64,000 bases of DNA from Saccharofermentans sp. (GTDB lineage: Bacteria; Bacillota; Clostridia; Saccharofermentanales; Saccharofermentanaceae): the NCBI GenBank assembly GCA_024403675.1, contig JAKSRH010000004.1, positions 37,811 through 101,810 on the forward strand, in the 5' to 3' direction. Position numbers and translations under genes: made by a program. The notes below the pieces were generated by a model. It was not told the origin of the DNA. It searched no databases and was given only the letters and a program-made list of their open reading frames with translations. The first letter of the stretch is position 1, and each line of letters starts with the position of its first letter. Positions 52,681-61,753 of this stretch are shown here, piece by piece.

Positions 52681-54153
52681 ATGGCAATTATTAAAGTTAC
52701 AGATGATGATATTAAGGTGCAGTCTGATAGTCTCGCGCAGCTTCGTGAATACTTCAGTATGCGTGCTATGGAGAGAGGTTCTTCATTTACTTATGACATT
52801 CATACATATGGCTGTCAGCTTAATGAATCTGATTCTGAGAAGATTATTGGAATGTTCCAGCAGATGGGACTTAGTGATAATAAGGATCATGAGGGAAAAG
52901 ACCCTGATGTAGTTCTTCTTAATACATGCGCAGTTAGAGAAAATGCAGAAGATAGACTTTTTGGTAATCTTGGTGAGTTCAAGAAGACTAAGAGAAGCAA
53001 CAAAGACCTTATTATTGTTGTTTGTGGTTGCATGATGAAGGTAGAGGAAAATGTAAATCGTATTAAGAAGAGTTTTCCTTATGTTGACCTTGTATTTGAC
53101 CCACAGCAGCTTCATAGATTCCCTGAACTTTTGAAGGAATCTCTTAATATTAAGAAGCAGCTCGTAAACGTTGGTACTGAAGACTATATTGCCGATGATT
53201 CTTTGATTCCTATTGCTAGACAGCGTAAATTCCGTGCTTTAGTACCAATTATGTATGGTTGTAATAACTTCTGTACATACTGTATTGTTCCTTATGCTAG
53301 AGGCCGTGAGCGTTCTCGTGATTTTAACTCTATTATTGATGAACTTAAGACGCTTGAGAGTCAGGGATACAAAGAAGTAATGCTTCTTGGTCAGAATGTT
53401 AATTCGTATATGGGTGAAGATGGTAAGCATACTTTCCCAGAACTTTTACGTGCGGCAGCAGAGATGAAAGGTTTTTCTAGAATTAGATTCATGTCATCTC
53501 ATCCAAAGGATATCAATGCTGAAGTAATTGATATTATGGCTTCATACGATAATTTGGAGACACATCTTCATCTTCCATTACAGTCAGGTTCTGACCGTAT
53601 CTTGAAGCTTATGAATAGACCTTATAATATTGAGCAGTATATGAGTACAGTGGAACTTTTTAGAAGTAAGATTCCTGATGGTGCTATTTCTACTGACATT
53701 ATTGTTGGTTTCCCAGGAGAGACTGAGGAGGATTTCCAGCATACATTAGATGTTGTTAAGACTGCTAGATTTGACTCTGCATTTACTTTCCAATATTCAC
53801 CTCGTCCTGGTACTAAGGCTGCGGCTATGAAGGATGATTTTATTTCTCATGATGTAGTTACTGAGAGATTTGGTAGACTTCTAAGTCTTCAGAATGAACT
53901 TACTTTTGACTCTAACAAGGCAAAGGTAGGAAAAGTTGAAGAGGTTCTTATTGAAGGTGAGAGTTCTACCGCGCCTGATATCCTTACAGGAAGAACAAGA
54001 TCTAATCATCTTATTAACTTTACTATCCCTGATGAATTAAAGGTGCAGGGATATTCTGCTAATGATTATGAAGGTAAGCTTTGTACTGTTAAGTTTACAA
54101 ATGCCCGTCCTTATTCTGTTGATGGAGTTATGGAGAGTTTAAAGAATGAGTGA
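52681..54153 (+). CDS. miaB: tRNA-2-methylthio-N6-dimethylallyladenosine synthase MiaB
   Basis: Methylthiolates i6A37 in tRNA. It has the N-terminal UPF0004 domain with TYGCQLNESDSE and LLNTCAVRENAE cysteines, the radical-SAM motif GCNNFCTYCIVPYARG and a C-terminal TRAM domain. 490 residues. GAGGT ribosome-binding site; a TATAAT at 52646-52651 may serve as -10. Downstream in the same run is miaA, which makes the i6A substrate. Confidence 0.95.
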   Translation: MAIIKVTDDDIKVQSDSLAQLREYFSMRAMERGSSFTYDIHTYGCQLNESDSEKIIGMFQQMGLSDNKDHEGKDPDVVLLNTCAVRENAEDRLFGNLGEFKKTKRSNKDLIIVVCGCMMKVEENVNRIKKSFPYVDLVFDPQQLHRFPELLKESLNIKKQLVNVGTEDYIADDSLIPIARQRKFRALVPIMYGCNNFCTYCIVPYARGRERSRDFNSIIDELKTLESQGYKEVMLLGQNVNSYMGEDGKHTFPELLRAAAEMKGFSRIRFMSSHPKDINAEVIDIMASYDNLETHLHLPLQSGSDRILKLMNRPYNIEQYMSTVELFRSKIPDGAISTDIIVGFPGETEEDFQHTLDVVKTARFDSAFTFQYSPRPGTKAAAMKDDFISHDVVTERFGRLLSLQNELTFDSNKAKVGKVEEVLIEGESSTAPDILTGRTRSNHLINFTIPDELKVQGYSANDYEGKLCTVKFTNARPYSVDGVMESLKNE

Positions 54154-56791
54154 GAACCCATTAAGACTTATAGATATTGATATTTCTAAGTTATCACCAA
54201 TGATGCAGCAGTATGCCGAGATGAAAAATAAGCTCGGAGATACTATCCTTTTTTATCGTCTTGGTGACTTTTATGAGATGTTTTTTGATGATGCTTTTTA
54301 TGTGTCAAAGACTCTCGAATTAACTCTTACTGCACGTGACTGCGGAAGTAATCTTCGCGCACCTATGTGTGGTGTTCCTTTTCATGCATTTCGTACATAT
54401 GCTAATAGGCTCGTATCTATTGGTCATAAGGTAGCTATTTGTGAGCAGTTGGAGGACCCATCTGTTGCGAAGGGCCTTGTAAAGCGTGGTATTGTTAAGG
54501 TGCTTACTCCTGGTACCATGACTGATACAGATGGACTCGAGGATAAGAAAAACAATTACCTCATGAGTATTATGTGTGTGGGTAAGCAGTTTGGTGTAGC
54601 GGTAGCGGATATTACTACTGGTGACTTCGAGGCTACACAGCTTACATCTAGTGATAATGGGGAGCACCTTATTAACCTTATTGGTAAATACCTTCCAAGT
54701 GAGATTATTCATAATCATGCCTTTATTGACACACCTGAATACAAGACAATTCTTCTTGGTTTTCAGACATCTTATACTGAGCGCAGTGATCGTGAGTTTG
54801 CATCACGTGCCATAAGTGATAACAAGATGATAAAGGTACATGGTGGTGATAAGTTCCATGATACTGAACTAGTTTATGGTGCTTGTAGCAGCCTTATTGC
54901 TTATGCTACTGAGACACAGACAGATAATGTAATGCACCTTTGTGATATTACTTGCTTTAAAGTGTCTGAGACTATGGAGCTCGACCTTAGTACTAGAACT
55001 AATCTCGAGTTAACTTCCACAATTCGCTCTAAGTCACGTAAGGGATCACTTCTTTGGGCTATTGACCGTACTAAGACTGCTATGGGTGGAAGACTTCTTC
55101 GTAAATGGGTAGAGGAACCACTTATTGTCACTAGTGGTATCAATAAGCGTCTTGATGCTGTTGAAGAAGCCATGACAAAGTTTATTAACCGTAAGGAAAT
55201 TATTGATGGCCTTACAGGTCTTTATGATATTGAGCGTCTTGCAGCAAAAGTTAGTTTTGGTTCTATTAATGCACGCGAAATGCTTTCTCTTAAAAATTCC
55301 CTCGGTAAACTTCCTTTCCTTGTAGAGACTTGCTTTAACTTTACTAGGGGTGCTTTCGAAGATATTAAAAAGCTCTTAGATCCAATGGAAGATGTTTATA
55401 GTTTGTTAGATGCTGCTATATCAGAGGATCCTCCTGTAACTATTAAGGAGGGCGGCATTATTAAGCGTGGGTATTCTAGCGAAATTGATGAGCTTCGTGA
55501 CATCGCCGAGAATGCTAACCAGTACTTAGTAGAGCTTGAGACCAAAGAGCGTGAGAGAACTGGAATTAAGACACTTAAGATAGGTTATAACCGCGTGTTT
55601 GGCTACTATGTTGATGTGCCAAGAAGTTCATCAGATTTACTCCCAGAGGAGTACATTCGTAAGCAGACACTTGCAAATAATGAGAGATTTATTTCTCCAG
55701 AACTTAAAGCACTCGAGGACAAGATTCTTGGAGCTACAACTAAGAGTACTAACCTTGAGTATGAGCTTTTTGTGGATATCCGTAAGAAGGTTTGTGACAA
55801 TGCAGAGCGTATTTTTAATAGTGCTCGTGCGGTGGCACTTCTTGATGTAATTGTTTCTCTTGCAGAACTTGCTTCTGATGAAGGATATGTTAGACCACTT
55901 GTTGATGATTCAGATGTTATCGAGATTAAGGGCGGACGTCATCCAGTAGTAGAGAAAATGCTTAATAGAGAAGACCGTTTTGTGCCAAATGATACGGAAC
56001 TTAACGAGTCAAATCGTCTTATGGTACTTACAGGTCCTAACATGGCAGGTAAGTCAACATATATGCGCCAGGTAGCAATTATTGTTCTTATGGCGCAGAT
56101 TGGTTCATTTGTACCTGCTGACGAGGCTCATATTGGTCTTGTTGATCAGATTTTCACTCGTATTGGTGCTTCAGATGATATATCTATGGGTCAGTCCACA
56201 TTTATGGTGGAGATGAAGGAGGTTTCCTCTATCTTACGTAATAGTACTCGTAAGTCACTTCTTCTTTTGGATGAAGTTGGTCGTGGTACTAGTACTTATG
56301 ATGGACTTTCTATTGCATGGGCAGTTATCGAGTATATTATCGACAAGAATGCGTTGTTTGCACGTACTATTTTCGCGACGCATTACCATGAGCTTAATCA
56401 GCTCGAGAATATCATTGATGGCATTTTTAACTGCCACGTTGATGTCAAGGAAACAGATGATGGTGTGTTGTTCCTTCATAAGATTGTGGAGGGTGGTACT
56501 TCTGATAGTTATGGTGTAGAAGTTGCCCGTCTTGCTGGAATTCCTGATGCAGTTCTTATACGTAGCCGTTCTATTCTTGCGGAGCTTGAGCGTATTGGTA
56601 AGTTTAAGGTAACGGGCGAAGAAATGCAGAGTATTTCTAGTGACACTGAGTTCAAGGCTGAAACTGTTTCTTTCTCCAAGGACGACCCTTTGCGCAAGGC
56701 GTTAAAGGGACTTGATATCACTAAAGTGACACCACTTGAAGCTATGAATATGCTTTTTGAACTTTCCGAAATGGTTAACAAGGAGGATTAA
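54146..56791 (+). CDS. mutS: DNA mismatch repair protein MutS
   Basis: Mismatch recognition ATPase. The mismatch-probing motif FYRLGDFYEMF is at the N-terminus, Walker A GPNMAGKSTYMRQ near residue 632, the LLLDEVGRGTSTYDG Walker B and FATHYHEL follow. 881 residues. Starts 8 bp inside miaB behind GGAGAG. Confidence 0.97.
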   Translation: MSENPLRLIDIDISKLSPMMQQYAEMKNKLGDTILFYRLGDFYEMFFDDAFYVSKTLELTLTARDCGSNLRAPMCGVPFHAFRTYANRLVSIGHKVAICEQLEDPSVAKGLVKRGIVKVLTPGTMTDTDGLEDKKNNYLMSIMCVGKQFGVAVADITTGDFEATQLTSSDNGEHLINLIGKYLPSEIIHNHAFIDTPEYKTILLGFQTSYTERSDREFASRAISDNKMIKVHGGDKFHDTELVYGACSSLIAYATETQTDNVMHLCDITCFKVSETMELDLSTRTNLELTSTIRSKSRKGSLLWAIDRTKTAMGGRLLRKWVEEPLIVTSGINKRLDAVEEAMTKFINRKEIIDGLTGLYDIERLAAKVSFGSINAREMLSLKNSLGKLPFLVETCFNFTRGAFEDIKKLLDPMEDVYSLLDAAISEDPPVTIKEGGIIKRGYSSEIDELRDIAENANQYLVELETKERERTGIKTLKIGYNRVFGYYVDVPRSSSDLLPEEYIRKQTLANNERFISPELKALEDKILGATTKSTNLEYELFVDIRKKVCDNAERIFNSARAVALLDVIVSLAELASDEGYVRPLVDDSDVIEIKGGRHPVVEKMLNREDRFVPNDTELNESNRLMVLTGPNMAGKSTYMRQVAIIVLMAQIGSFVPADEAHIGLVDQIFTRIGASDDISMGQSTFMVEMKEVSSILRNSTRKSLLLLDEVGRGTSTYDGLSIAWAVIEYIIDKNALFARTIFATHYHELNQLENIIDGIFNCHVDVKETDDGVLFLHKIVEGGTSDSYGVEVARLAGIPDAVLIRSRSILAELERIGKFKVTGEEMQSISSDTEFKAETVSFSKDDPLRKALKGLDITKVTPLEAMNMLFELSEMVNKED

Positions 56792-56797
56792 TTTCTA

Positions 56798-58780
56798 ATG
56801 GGTAGAATTAATGTCCTTGATAAGCAGACTGCAAATGCAATTAAAGCTGGTGAGGTTATTGAGAGACCAGTTTCTGTTGTAAAGGAATTGGTTGATAACT
56901 CTATTGATGCAGGTGCTACTAGTATTAAGGTGGAGTTCGAAAGTGGTGGTATTTCTCTTATCCGAGTAACAGATAATGGTATTGGTATGGATAGAGAAGA
57001 TGCTGAGAAGTCTTTCCTTATTCACGCTACTTCCAAGATAACTAAGATTGAAGATATTTATGATCTATCTACCCAGGGTTTCCGAGGAGAGGCTTTGGCA
57101 TCTATAAGTGCTTGTGCTGATGTGACAATGATTACAAAGCAAGCTGATAGTGACGTAGGTACTCTCATTAAATATGAAGCTGGCGAATTAGTTAAGTGTG
57201 GTGAAGCCGCATCTGATACAGGTACGGTTATAACTGTCACTTCTTTGTTTGCTAATATTCCTGCACGCTATAAGTTTTTGAAAAAAGATTCCACAGAGGG
57301 AATGTATATTTGTTCCCTTGTTGAGAAACTTGCAGTAATTAATCCACACATTTCCTTTAAGCTTTATAAGGATGGTAAGCAAGTACTTACTACACCTGGT
57401 AACGGTGAAATGCTTGATACTATTTATAGTATTTATGGTAAAGACACCGCCAAGGGACTTGTACCAGTTGATTATGAGTATGAAGGTTTAAAACTTCGTG
57501 GATTTACTGGTAAGACAGATGCTGTTCATGGTAATCGTAGCATGCAGTATGTATACGTAAATGATCGTGCTATCAAAAGTAGCTGTGTAACCGCTGCTAT
57601 TGATGAAGCTTACCGTAATAGCGTAATGAAGAATCGTTTTCCGATTTGCTTCCTTTGCATATATGTGCCAGCTGGTGGTGTAGATGTTAATGTGCATCCA
57701 CAAAAGGCCGAGGTTAAGTTTTCTAACGATTCTGAGGTGTTCCGTCTGGTTTACCACGGAATTAAAAATGTTGTCTTTGAGGCAAGTGAGGCGAAAAGCA
57801 ATTTCAGTGGTATTTCATCTAATGATGATATAGTTGTTCCAGAGGCAAAGAAGCTTGTACCCGAGGTTCGTAGCAATCCTAAGCAGATGTCTTATGATAT
57901 CGGTATTAGTAGTAGAGCAAGTACGACAATTGATACTCCAACAAAAGCTCAGTCACAGGCAGCTTCTGACTTGCTTCAGATTTTGTCTGAATTTAAACCA
58001 GATATTAATGTAATCAAAAATGATGAGGTTTATTCTGCTCCTGTTTCTGGACAAGTAGAAGTTACTCCGGAAGTAGTTACAGAGACTGTGGAGGCTCCTA
58101 GTGCAGAAACGTTTAGTAAATCTACACAGGAGTTTGTTCCTCGTAATCTTGATCCAAATAGCGATATCTATGAGATTTTGCATTCTAATTTTATTGGTTT
58201 CTTGTTTACTACTTATATCATTATACAGTCTCAGGATAATGTGTTTTTTATAGATCAGCATGCTGCTCATGAGAGAGTAATGTATGAGAAGTTCATGAAG
58301 AAGAGAAGTAATGCTGATGGACAAAAAGCAGATGTTCAAACATTACTTGTACCTCAGGTTATGTCCTTGTCTACTGCAGACTTTTCATTTGTTTCTGATA
58401 ACCTTGAGCGCTTCAATGAGTGTGGTTTTGAAATCGATATAATGGGTGAAAGACAGATTGCTATTAGATCTATTCCTGTAGCTGATAATGCGGCTGTTAG
58501 ATTAAAGAATATGAATAAACCATCTGTTATTTTCGAGAATATCCTTGCAGATATTAAAAGAGATGTGCCTGCAAAAGATAATATTTGGTATTCACTTATT
58601 CAGACTACTGCTTGTAAAGCAGCTATTAAGGCACATGATGTAATTACTAGAGAAGAAGCGTTGTCACTTATTGAGCAGTTATCGGTTCTTGATGATCCAT
58701 ATCATTGCGCTCATGGTAGACCTGTTTTTATTAAAGTTAGTCAGACTGAATTCGAGAAGAATTTTAAGAGGATTGTGTAA
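56798..58780 (+). CDS. mutL: DNA mismatch repair protein MutL (endonuclease type)
   Basis: Couples MutS to strand incision. GHKL ATPase motifs: DNSIDAGAT, DNGIGMD and TQGFRGEALASI. The C-terminal DQHAAHERVMYE matches the endonuclease motif DQHA(x)2E(x)4E (near residue 485), so this MutL nicks DNA itself, as in organisms without MutH. A variable linker occupies about 335-460. 660 residues; AAGGAGG ribosome-binding site. Confidence 0.97.
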   Translation: MGRINVLDKQTANAIKAGEVIERPVSVVKELVDNSIDAGATSIKVEFESGGISLIRVTDNGIGMDREDAEKSFLIHATSKITKIEDIYDLSTQGFRGEALASISACADVTMITKQADSDVGTLIKYEAGELVKCGEAASDTGTVITVTSLFANIPARYKFLKKDSTEGMYICSLVEKLAVINPHISFKLYKDGKQVLTTPGNGEMLDTIYSIYGKDTAKGLVPVDYEYEGLKLRGFTGKTDAVHGNRSMQYVYVNDRAIKSSCVTAAIDEAYRNSVMKNRFPICFLCIYVPAGGVDVNVHPQKAEVKFSNDSEVFRLVYHGIKNVVFEASEAKSNFSGISSNDDIVVPEAKKLVPEVRSNPKQMSYDIGISSRASTTIDTPTKAQSQAASDLLQILSEFKPDINVIKNDEVYSAPVSGQVEVTPEVVTETVEAPSAETFSKSTQEFVPRNLDPNSDIYEILHSNFIGFLFTTYIIIQSQDNVFFIDQHAAHERVMYEKFMKKRSNADGQKADVQTLLVPQVMSLSTADFSFVSDNLERFNECGFEIDIMGERQIAIRSIPVADNAAVRLKNMNKPSVIFENILADIKRDVPAKDNIWYSLIQTTACKAAIKAHDVITREEALSLIEQLSVLDDPYHCAHGRPVFIKVSQTEFEKNFKRIV

Positions 58781-59748
58781 TGATTATTGATGACCTTACA
58801 CAATATGTAAAGGAATATAAGTATATCCCAATTATTTGTGGGCCTACAGCTAGTGGTAAGAGTTCTATAGCTTTATCTTTGTGTGAAAAAATTGGTGGTG
58901 AACTTGTTTCTTGCGATTCTATGCAAATCTATAATCACCTAGATGTGGGAACGGCTAAAGCTACTATGGAAGAAAGGTCACGTGTGCCTCATCATATGAT
59001 TGATATTGTTGAGCCAGGTTTAAATTACTCGGTAAATGATTATCTATATGGTGTGAAAGATGTAATTCTAGATATTCTAAGCCGTGGGAAGCTTCCTGTA
59101 ATTTGTGGTGGTACTGGTCAGTATGTATCCGCTCTTCGTGATGGAATCAAATATGTTGATGAGCCAATTCCACAGGATCTTGTAGATGCCTTATACAAAG
59201 AGGCTGAGGAGCAGGGAATAGATCGTATTTATTCTGAATTGTCATTAGTAGACCCAGAGGCTGCTTCAGGTATTCATCCTAATAATACTAGAAGAGTTAT
59301 TAGGGCATATGCTGTATATAAAGCTACCGGAAAAACATTTACAGAATGGAATAAAGAATCAAAGAAGAGTGGTCCAATGTTTCCATTTATGCTTTTTGAG
59401 CCAGACTATGAGGATTGTCGTGATGTTCTTTATGACCGTATAAATAAAAGAGTAGATATTATGATGGATGAAGGTCTTCTTGATGAAGTGAATTATTTGT
59501 ATTCTCTTGATACTGATAGAACTTCTACATGTTTCCAAGCTATTGGTTATAAGGAATTTAAATTATATGTAGAAAATGGAACTAAAGAGGCTTTAGATAG
59601 AGCTATATATGAAGTGAAGCTTAATTCTCGTCATTATGCTAAAAGGCAACTTACATGGTTCCGCTATATTGATGGCATTATCAAGCTTGATCCTCAAGCT
59701 TCAATGTCTACAAATTTGGATGTAATTCTAAATAAAATCAGCTCATAA
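58780..59748 (+). CDS. miaA: tRNA dimethylallyltransferase MiaA
   Basis: Adds the dimethylallyl group to A37, supplying MiaB's substrate. P-loop GPTASGKSSIAL, then CDSMQIYNHLDVGTAKAT, and the C-terminal ITxxQ-type region RQLTWFRYIDG. 322 residues. Starts in a TAATG overlap with mutL; the miaB-mutS-mutL-miaA order is common in Firmicutes. Confidence 0.96.
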   Translation: MIIDDLTQYVKEYKYIPIICGPTASGKSSIALSLCEKIGGELVSCDSMQIYNHLDVGTAKATMEERSRVPHHMIDIVEPGLNYSVNDYLYGVKDVILDILSRGKLPVICGGTGQYVSALRDGIKYVDEPIPQDLVDALYKEAEEQGIDRIYSELSLVDPEAASGIHPNNTRRVIRAYAVYKATGKTFTEWNKESKKSGPMFPFMLFEPDYEDCRDVLYDRINKRVDIMMDEGLLDEVNYLYSLDTDRTSTCFQAIGYKEFKLYVENGTKEALDRAIYEVKLNSRHYAKRQLTWFRYIDGIIKLDPQASMSTNLDVILNKISS

Positions 59749-59775
59749 CTAAATGTTATGAGCTGAAATATTTTT
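59739..59775 (+). terminator. Terminator overlapping the miaA stop codon
   Basis: CAGCTCATAAC (59739-59749) pairs perfectly with GTTATGAGCTG (59755-59765), followed by an AT-rich tail with T5 at 59771-59775. The miaA stop is inside the stem. Confidence 0.8.
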
Positions 59776-59928
59776 AACCAAAAGTTATGCCTTTTACAAG
59801 AAAAAATGATATTTAAGTTTATAGCACATATTTTTCTTTACTTTTGCTTATAAATTGTATCCAACCTTGATATATTTGCGATTACATCGCGATAGTAAAA
59901 AGTCAGGGGAGGAAATAATATTTATGAT
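59776..59928. other. Intergenic region between convergent miaA and lexA
   Basis: No gene seen. It contains GCGAT-tac-ATCGC and, near lexA, AGGGGAGG (59905-59912) followed at spacing 11 by ATG-ATT-TAA (59924-59932), a two-codon ORF of doubtful meaning. Confidence 0.5.
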
Positions 59929-60585
59929 TTAAATATTGTATCTATGAAGACCAACAACCTTGCCAAGGATTCGACATCCTTCTGAATGGAAAGGGATTGG
60001 TTCATACAAATCATTCTCAGGGAAAAGATAAGGTAAACCATTCATATGACCATATCTCTTAACTGTTGCTTCGTCGCCAATAAGAGCAGCGATGATATCA
60101 CCTTCGTTACAGTGGTCTTGTTTACGAACGATAATGTAATCACCATCCATAATGTGAGCATTAATCATACTGGTACCCTGAACCTTGAGAAGGAAAGCAT
60201 CGCTACTACCAATTAAGGACTTATTTACATAAATAGAATCACTGTAGTCTTCGTGAGCATATATAGGCTGACCAGCTGTGATCTTACCAATGCAATTAAG
60301 CTTAATAACACTTGCAGGTGTGTGTTCAGTTGTAGAACTAACATGCTCATCTGAACTATCGCCAATTGTGTCCTTAAGAATAATAGCTCGTCTCATTCCT
60401 GGACGATATTCAATAAGTCCTAAGTCATTAAGTCTCTTAAGGTATGTATGAACAGAAGAAGTTGATTTAAGTTCAGCTCCTTTACAAATATCTCTAACAG
60501 AAGGTGAAAGTGCATTCTCGTGAATGTACTGCTTAACATATTGATAAACTCTATCAATTGCCTTGGAAGATTTTAATTCGGACAT
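59929..60585 (-). CDS. lexA: SOS repressor LexA
   Basis: Represses SOS genes and self-cleaves when RecA is activated. N-terminal winged-helix DNA-binding domain (LSPSVRDICKGAELKSTSSVH), cleavage site Ala-Gly in ITAGQP, catalytic Ser in GTSMINAHIMDGD and Lys in ATVKRY. 218 residues. The frame extends to a TTG at 60597, but the ATG at 60585 with GGAGGT upstream is the normal start. Its promoter carries a LexA box, so it is autoregulated. Confidence 0.96.
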   Translation of the reverse strand: MSELKSSKAIDRVYQYVKQYIHENALSPSVRDICKGAELKSTSSVHTYLKRLNDLGLIEYRPGMRRAIILKDTIGDSSDEHVSSTTEHTPASVIKLNCIGKITAGQPIYAHEDYSDSIYVNKSLIGSSDAFLLKVQGTSMINAHIMDGDYIIVRKQDHCNEGDIIAALIGDEATVKRYGHMNGLPYLFPENDLYEPIPFHSEGCRILGKVVGLHRYNI

Positions 60586-60598
60586 GATGACCTCCAAA

Positions 60599-60638
60599 CA
60601 TATTTTCTTATATAGTTATTCTATATAAAGAAAATATG
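60599..60638. repeat. 17-bp inverted repeat in the lexA promoter
   Basis: CATATTTTCTTATATAG (60599-60615) and CTATATAAAGAAAATATG (60621-60638) are complementary except for one extra A, separated by TTATT. The lexA -10 element lies in its centre. Confidence 0.85.
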
Positions 60639-60656
60639 TATGTCAAACACTTGTTC
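60618..60656 (-). promoter_or_regulatory. lexA promoter with LexA box
   Basis: On the minus strand TTGACA (60646-60641) and TAGAAT (60623-60618) are 17 bp apart. GAACAAGTGTTT (60656-60645, minus strand) fits the Gram-positive SOS box GAACRNRYGTTY and overlaps the -35. The box also lies 22 bp before the ATG of the divergent gene at 60678. Confidence 0.85.
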
Positions 60657-60677
60657 TATTTTTTGAGGTGAATTTTT

Positions 60678-61166
60678 ATGGATAAACATGAACTTAAAAC
60701 TAGACTTGAGTCGATGTATGATGATATGAATTTTAGTAATGATAAAGCAAATTACATGCTGTCCTTAATAACGGACACTAATGAGGATAAAGAGGTACTC
60801 CTCAAAAACATTTACTTTAATGATAATTCTCCTTTGAAAATCATTAATTATGTTTATGCTCCTAAAGGAGACTGCGACTATACGGGAGAGATACTTAATA
60901 TTTCACTAAAATACGATTATTTTGTAAAAGGTATAAATGATACGGCTCAATCACTTATGCGTAACTACACTAATGCAGTAAAGCTTTTTTTAATCGTTTT
61001 ATCTTTGCCAGAGCCGTATTCTTTGCTTTTGTATCTTCGTTATTACAAGAGAATGAATGCTGATGATGTCATGCAAAAACTTCACTTAAGCAGAACGACT
61101 TACTACCGATTATATGATCGCGCACTATCTCATACTATGGATGCTTATAAAGGAGTAAATGTATGA
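60678..61166 (+). CDS. Helix-turn-helix protein divergent from lexA, function unknown
   Basis: A 162-residue protein. The C-terminal ~55 residues have a sigma-region-4/ArpU-like helix-turn-helix look (YYKRMNADDVMQKLHLSRTT then YYRLYDRAL), suggesting a DNA-binding regulator; the rest is helical and not recognised. TTTTTTGAGGTG is the ribosome-binding site. It shares the 92-bp intergenic region and SOS box with lexA and overlaps the next gene by 4 bp, so it is probably the first gene of an SOS-linked operon. Confidence 0.7.
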   Translation: MDKHELKTRLESMYDDMNFSNDKANYMLSLITDTNEDKEVLLKNIYFNDNSPLKIINYVYAPKGDCDYTGEILNISLKYDYFVKGINDTAQSLMRNYTNAVKLFLIVLSLPEPYSLLLYLRYYKRMNADDVMQKLHLSRTTYYRLYDRALSHTMDAYKGVNV

Positions 61167-61735
61167 ACTACATTGTCTATAATGATTTTCGAACTTGTAC
61201 GCCAGCAATTATTAGTGAAGACGCATTTTCTTCGTTAGATGAGCCTAATGATGTGTTTGGTGCAGAGTCTTTTCAGGAACTATACGAAATAATATTAGAC
61301 TATAAGCCTAAGGGGACTGTTCCAGTAATTATCTGTTACCCGTTAAAAGAAGCTGTCATAACATTTGTAACACCTGAACTAAGCACACTTCAACGTGTAG
61401 TGGGAGGTAACATAGAAATTATTAATCTTCCTGATTTTCCAGATGTAGATATTATTTGTAACGAAGACGGAAAAATAAATAAGATGAGACTTAATAGGGG
61501 ACTACATTATAAAAATACAATTTTTGATGTTGTTGCTGGACCAATGATTATTATGGGTGTAAATGAAGGCATTAATGTTGGTTTAACTTATACTCAAATG
61601 GAGAAGGTCTACTATAAATTTTTGGAACCAGAAGTATTTATCTTAAATAAAAAAGAAAATACTATTACATCTGTTAAATGCTCTCCATCAACTGCCGAGA
61701 TTATGCGTGAAAATAATATTTCAATAATAGGATAA
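61163..61735 (+). CDS. DUF3846-like protein
   Basis: A 190-residue soluble protein. The middle part (LQRVVGGNIEIINL, then ICNEDGKINKMRLNRGLHY, then DVVAGPMIIMG) follows the DUF3846 pattern, a family of unknown function frequent on mobile elements. The N-terminal ~70 residues and C-terminal ~40 are extra. Starts in an ATGA overlap with the HTH gene, so they are translated together. Confidence 0.7.
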   Translation: MNYIVYNDFRTCTPAIISEDAFSSLDEPNDVFGAESFQELYEIILDYKPKGTVPVIICYPLKEAVITFVTPELSTLQRVVGGNIEIINLPDFPDVDIICNEDGKINKMRLNRGLHYKNTIFDVVAGPMIIMGVNEGINVGLTYTQMEKVYYKFLEPEVFILNKKENTITSVKCSPSTAEIMRENNISIIG

Positions 61736-61741
61736 GAAAGT

Positions 61742-61747
61742 TATAAT
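61742..61747 (+). promoter_or_regulatory. -10 element immediately before the 145-aa gene
   Basis: TATAAT six bases before the ATG at 61754; the -35 candidate TTTCAA (61719-61724) is weak. Initiation would fall at the start codon. Confidence 0.45.
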
Positions 61748-61753
61748 TGTTCT

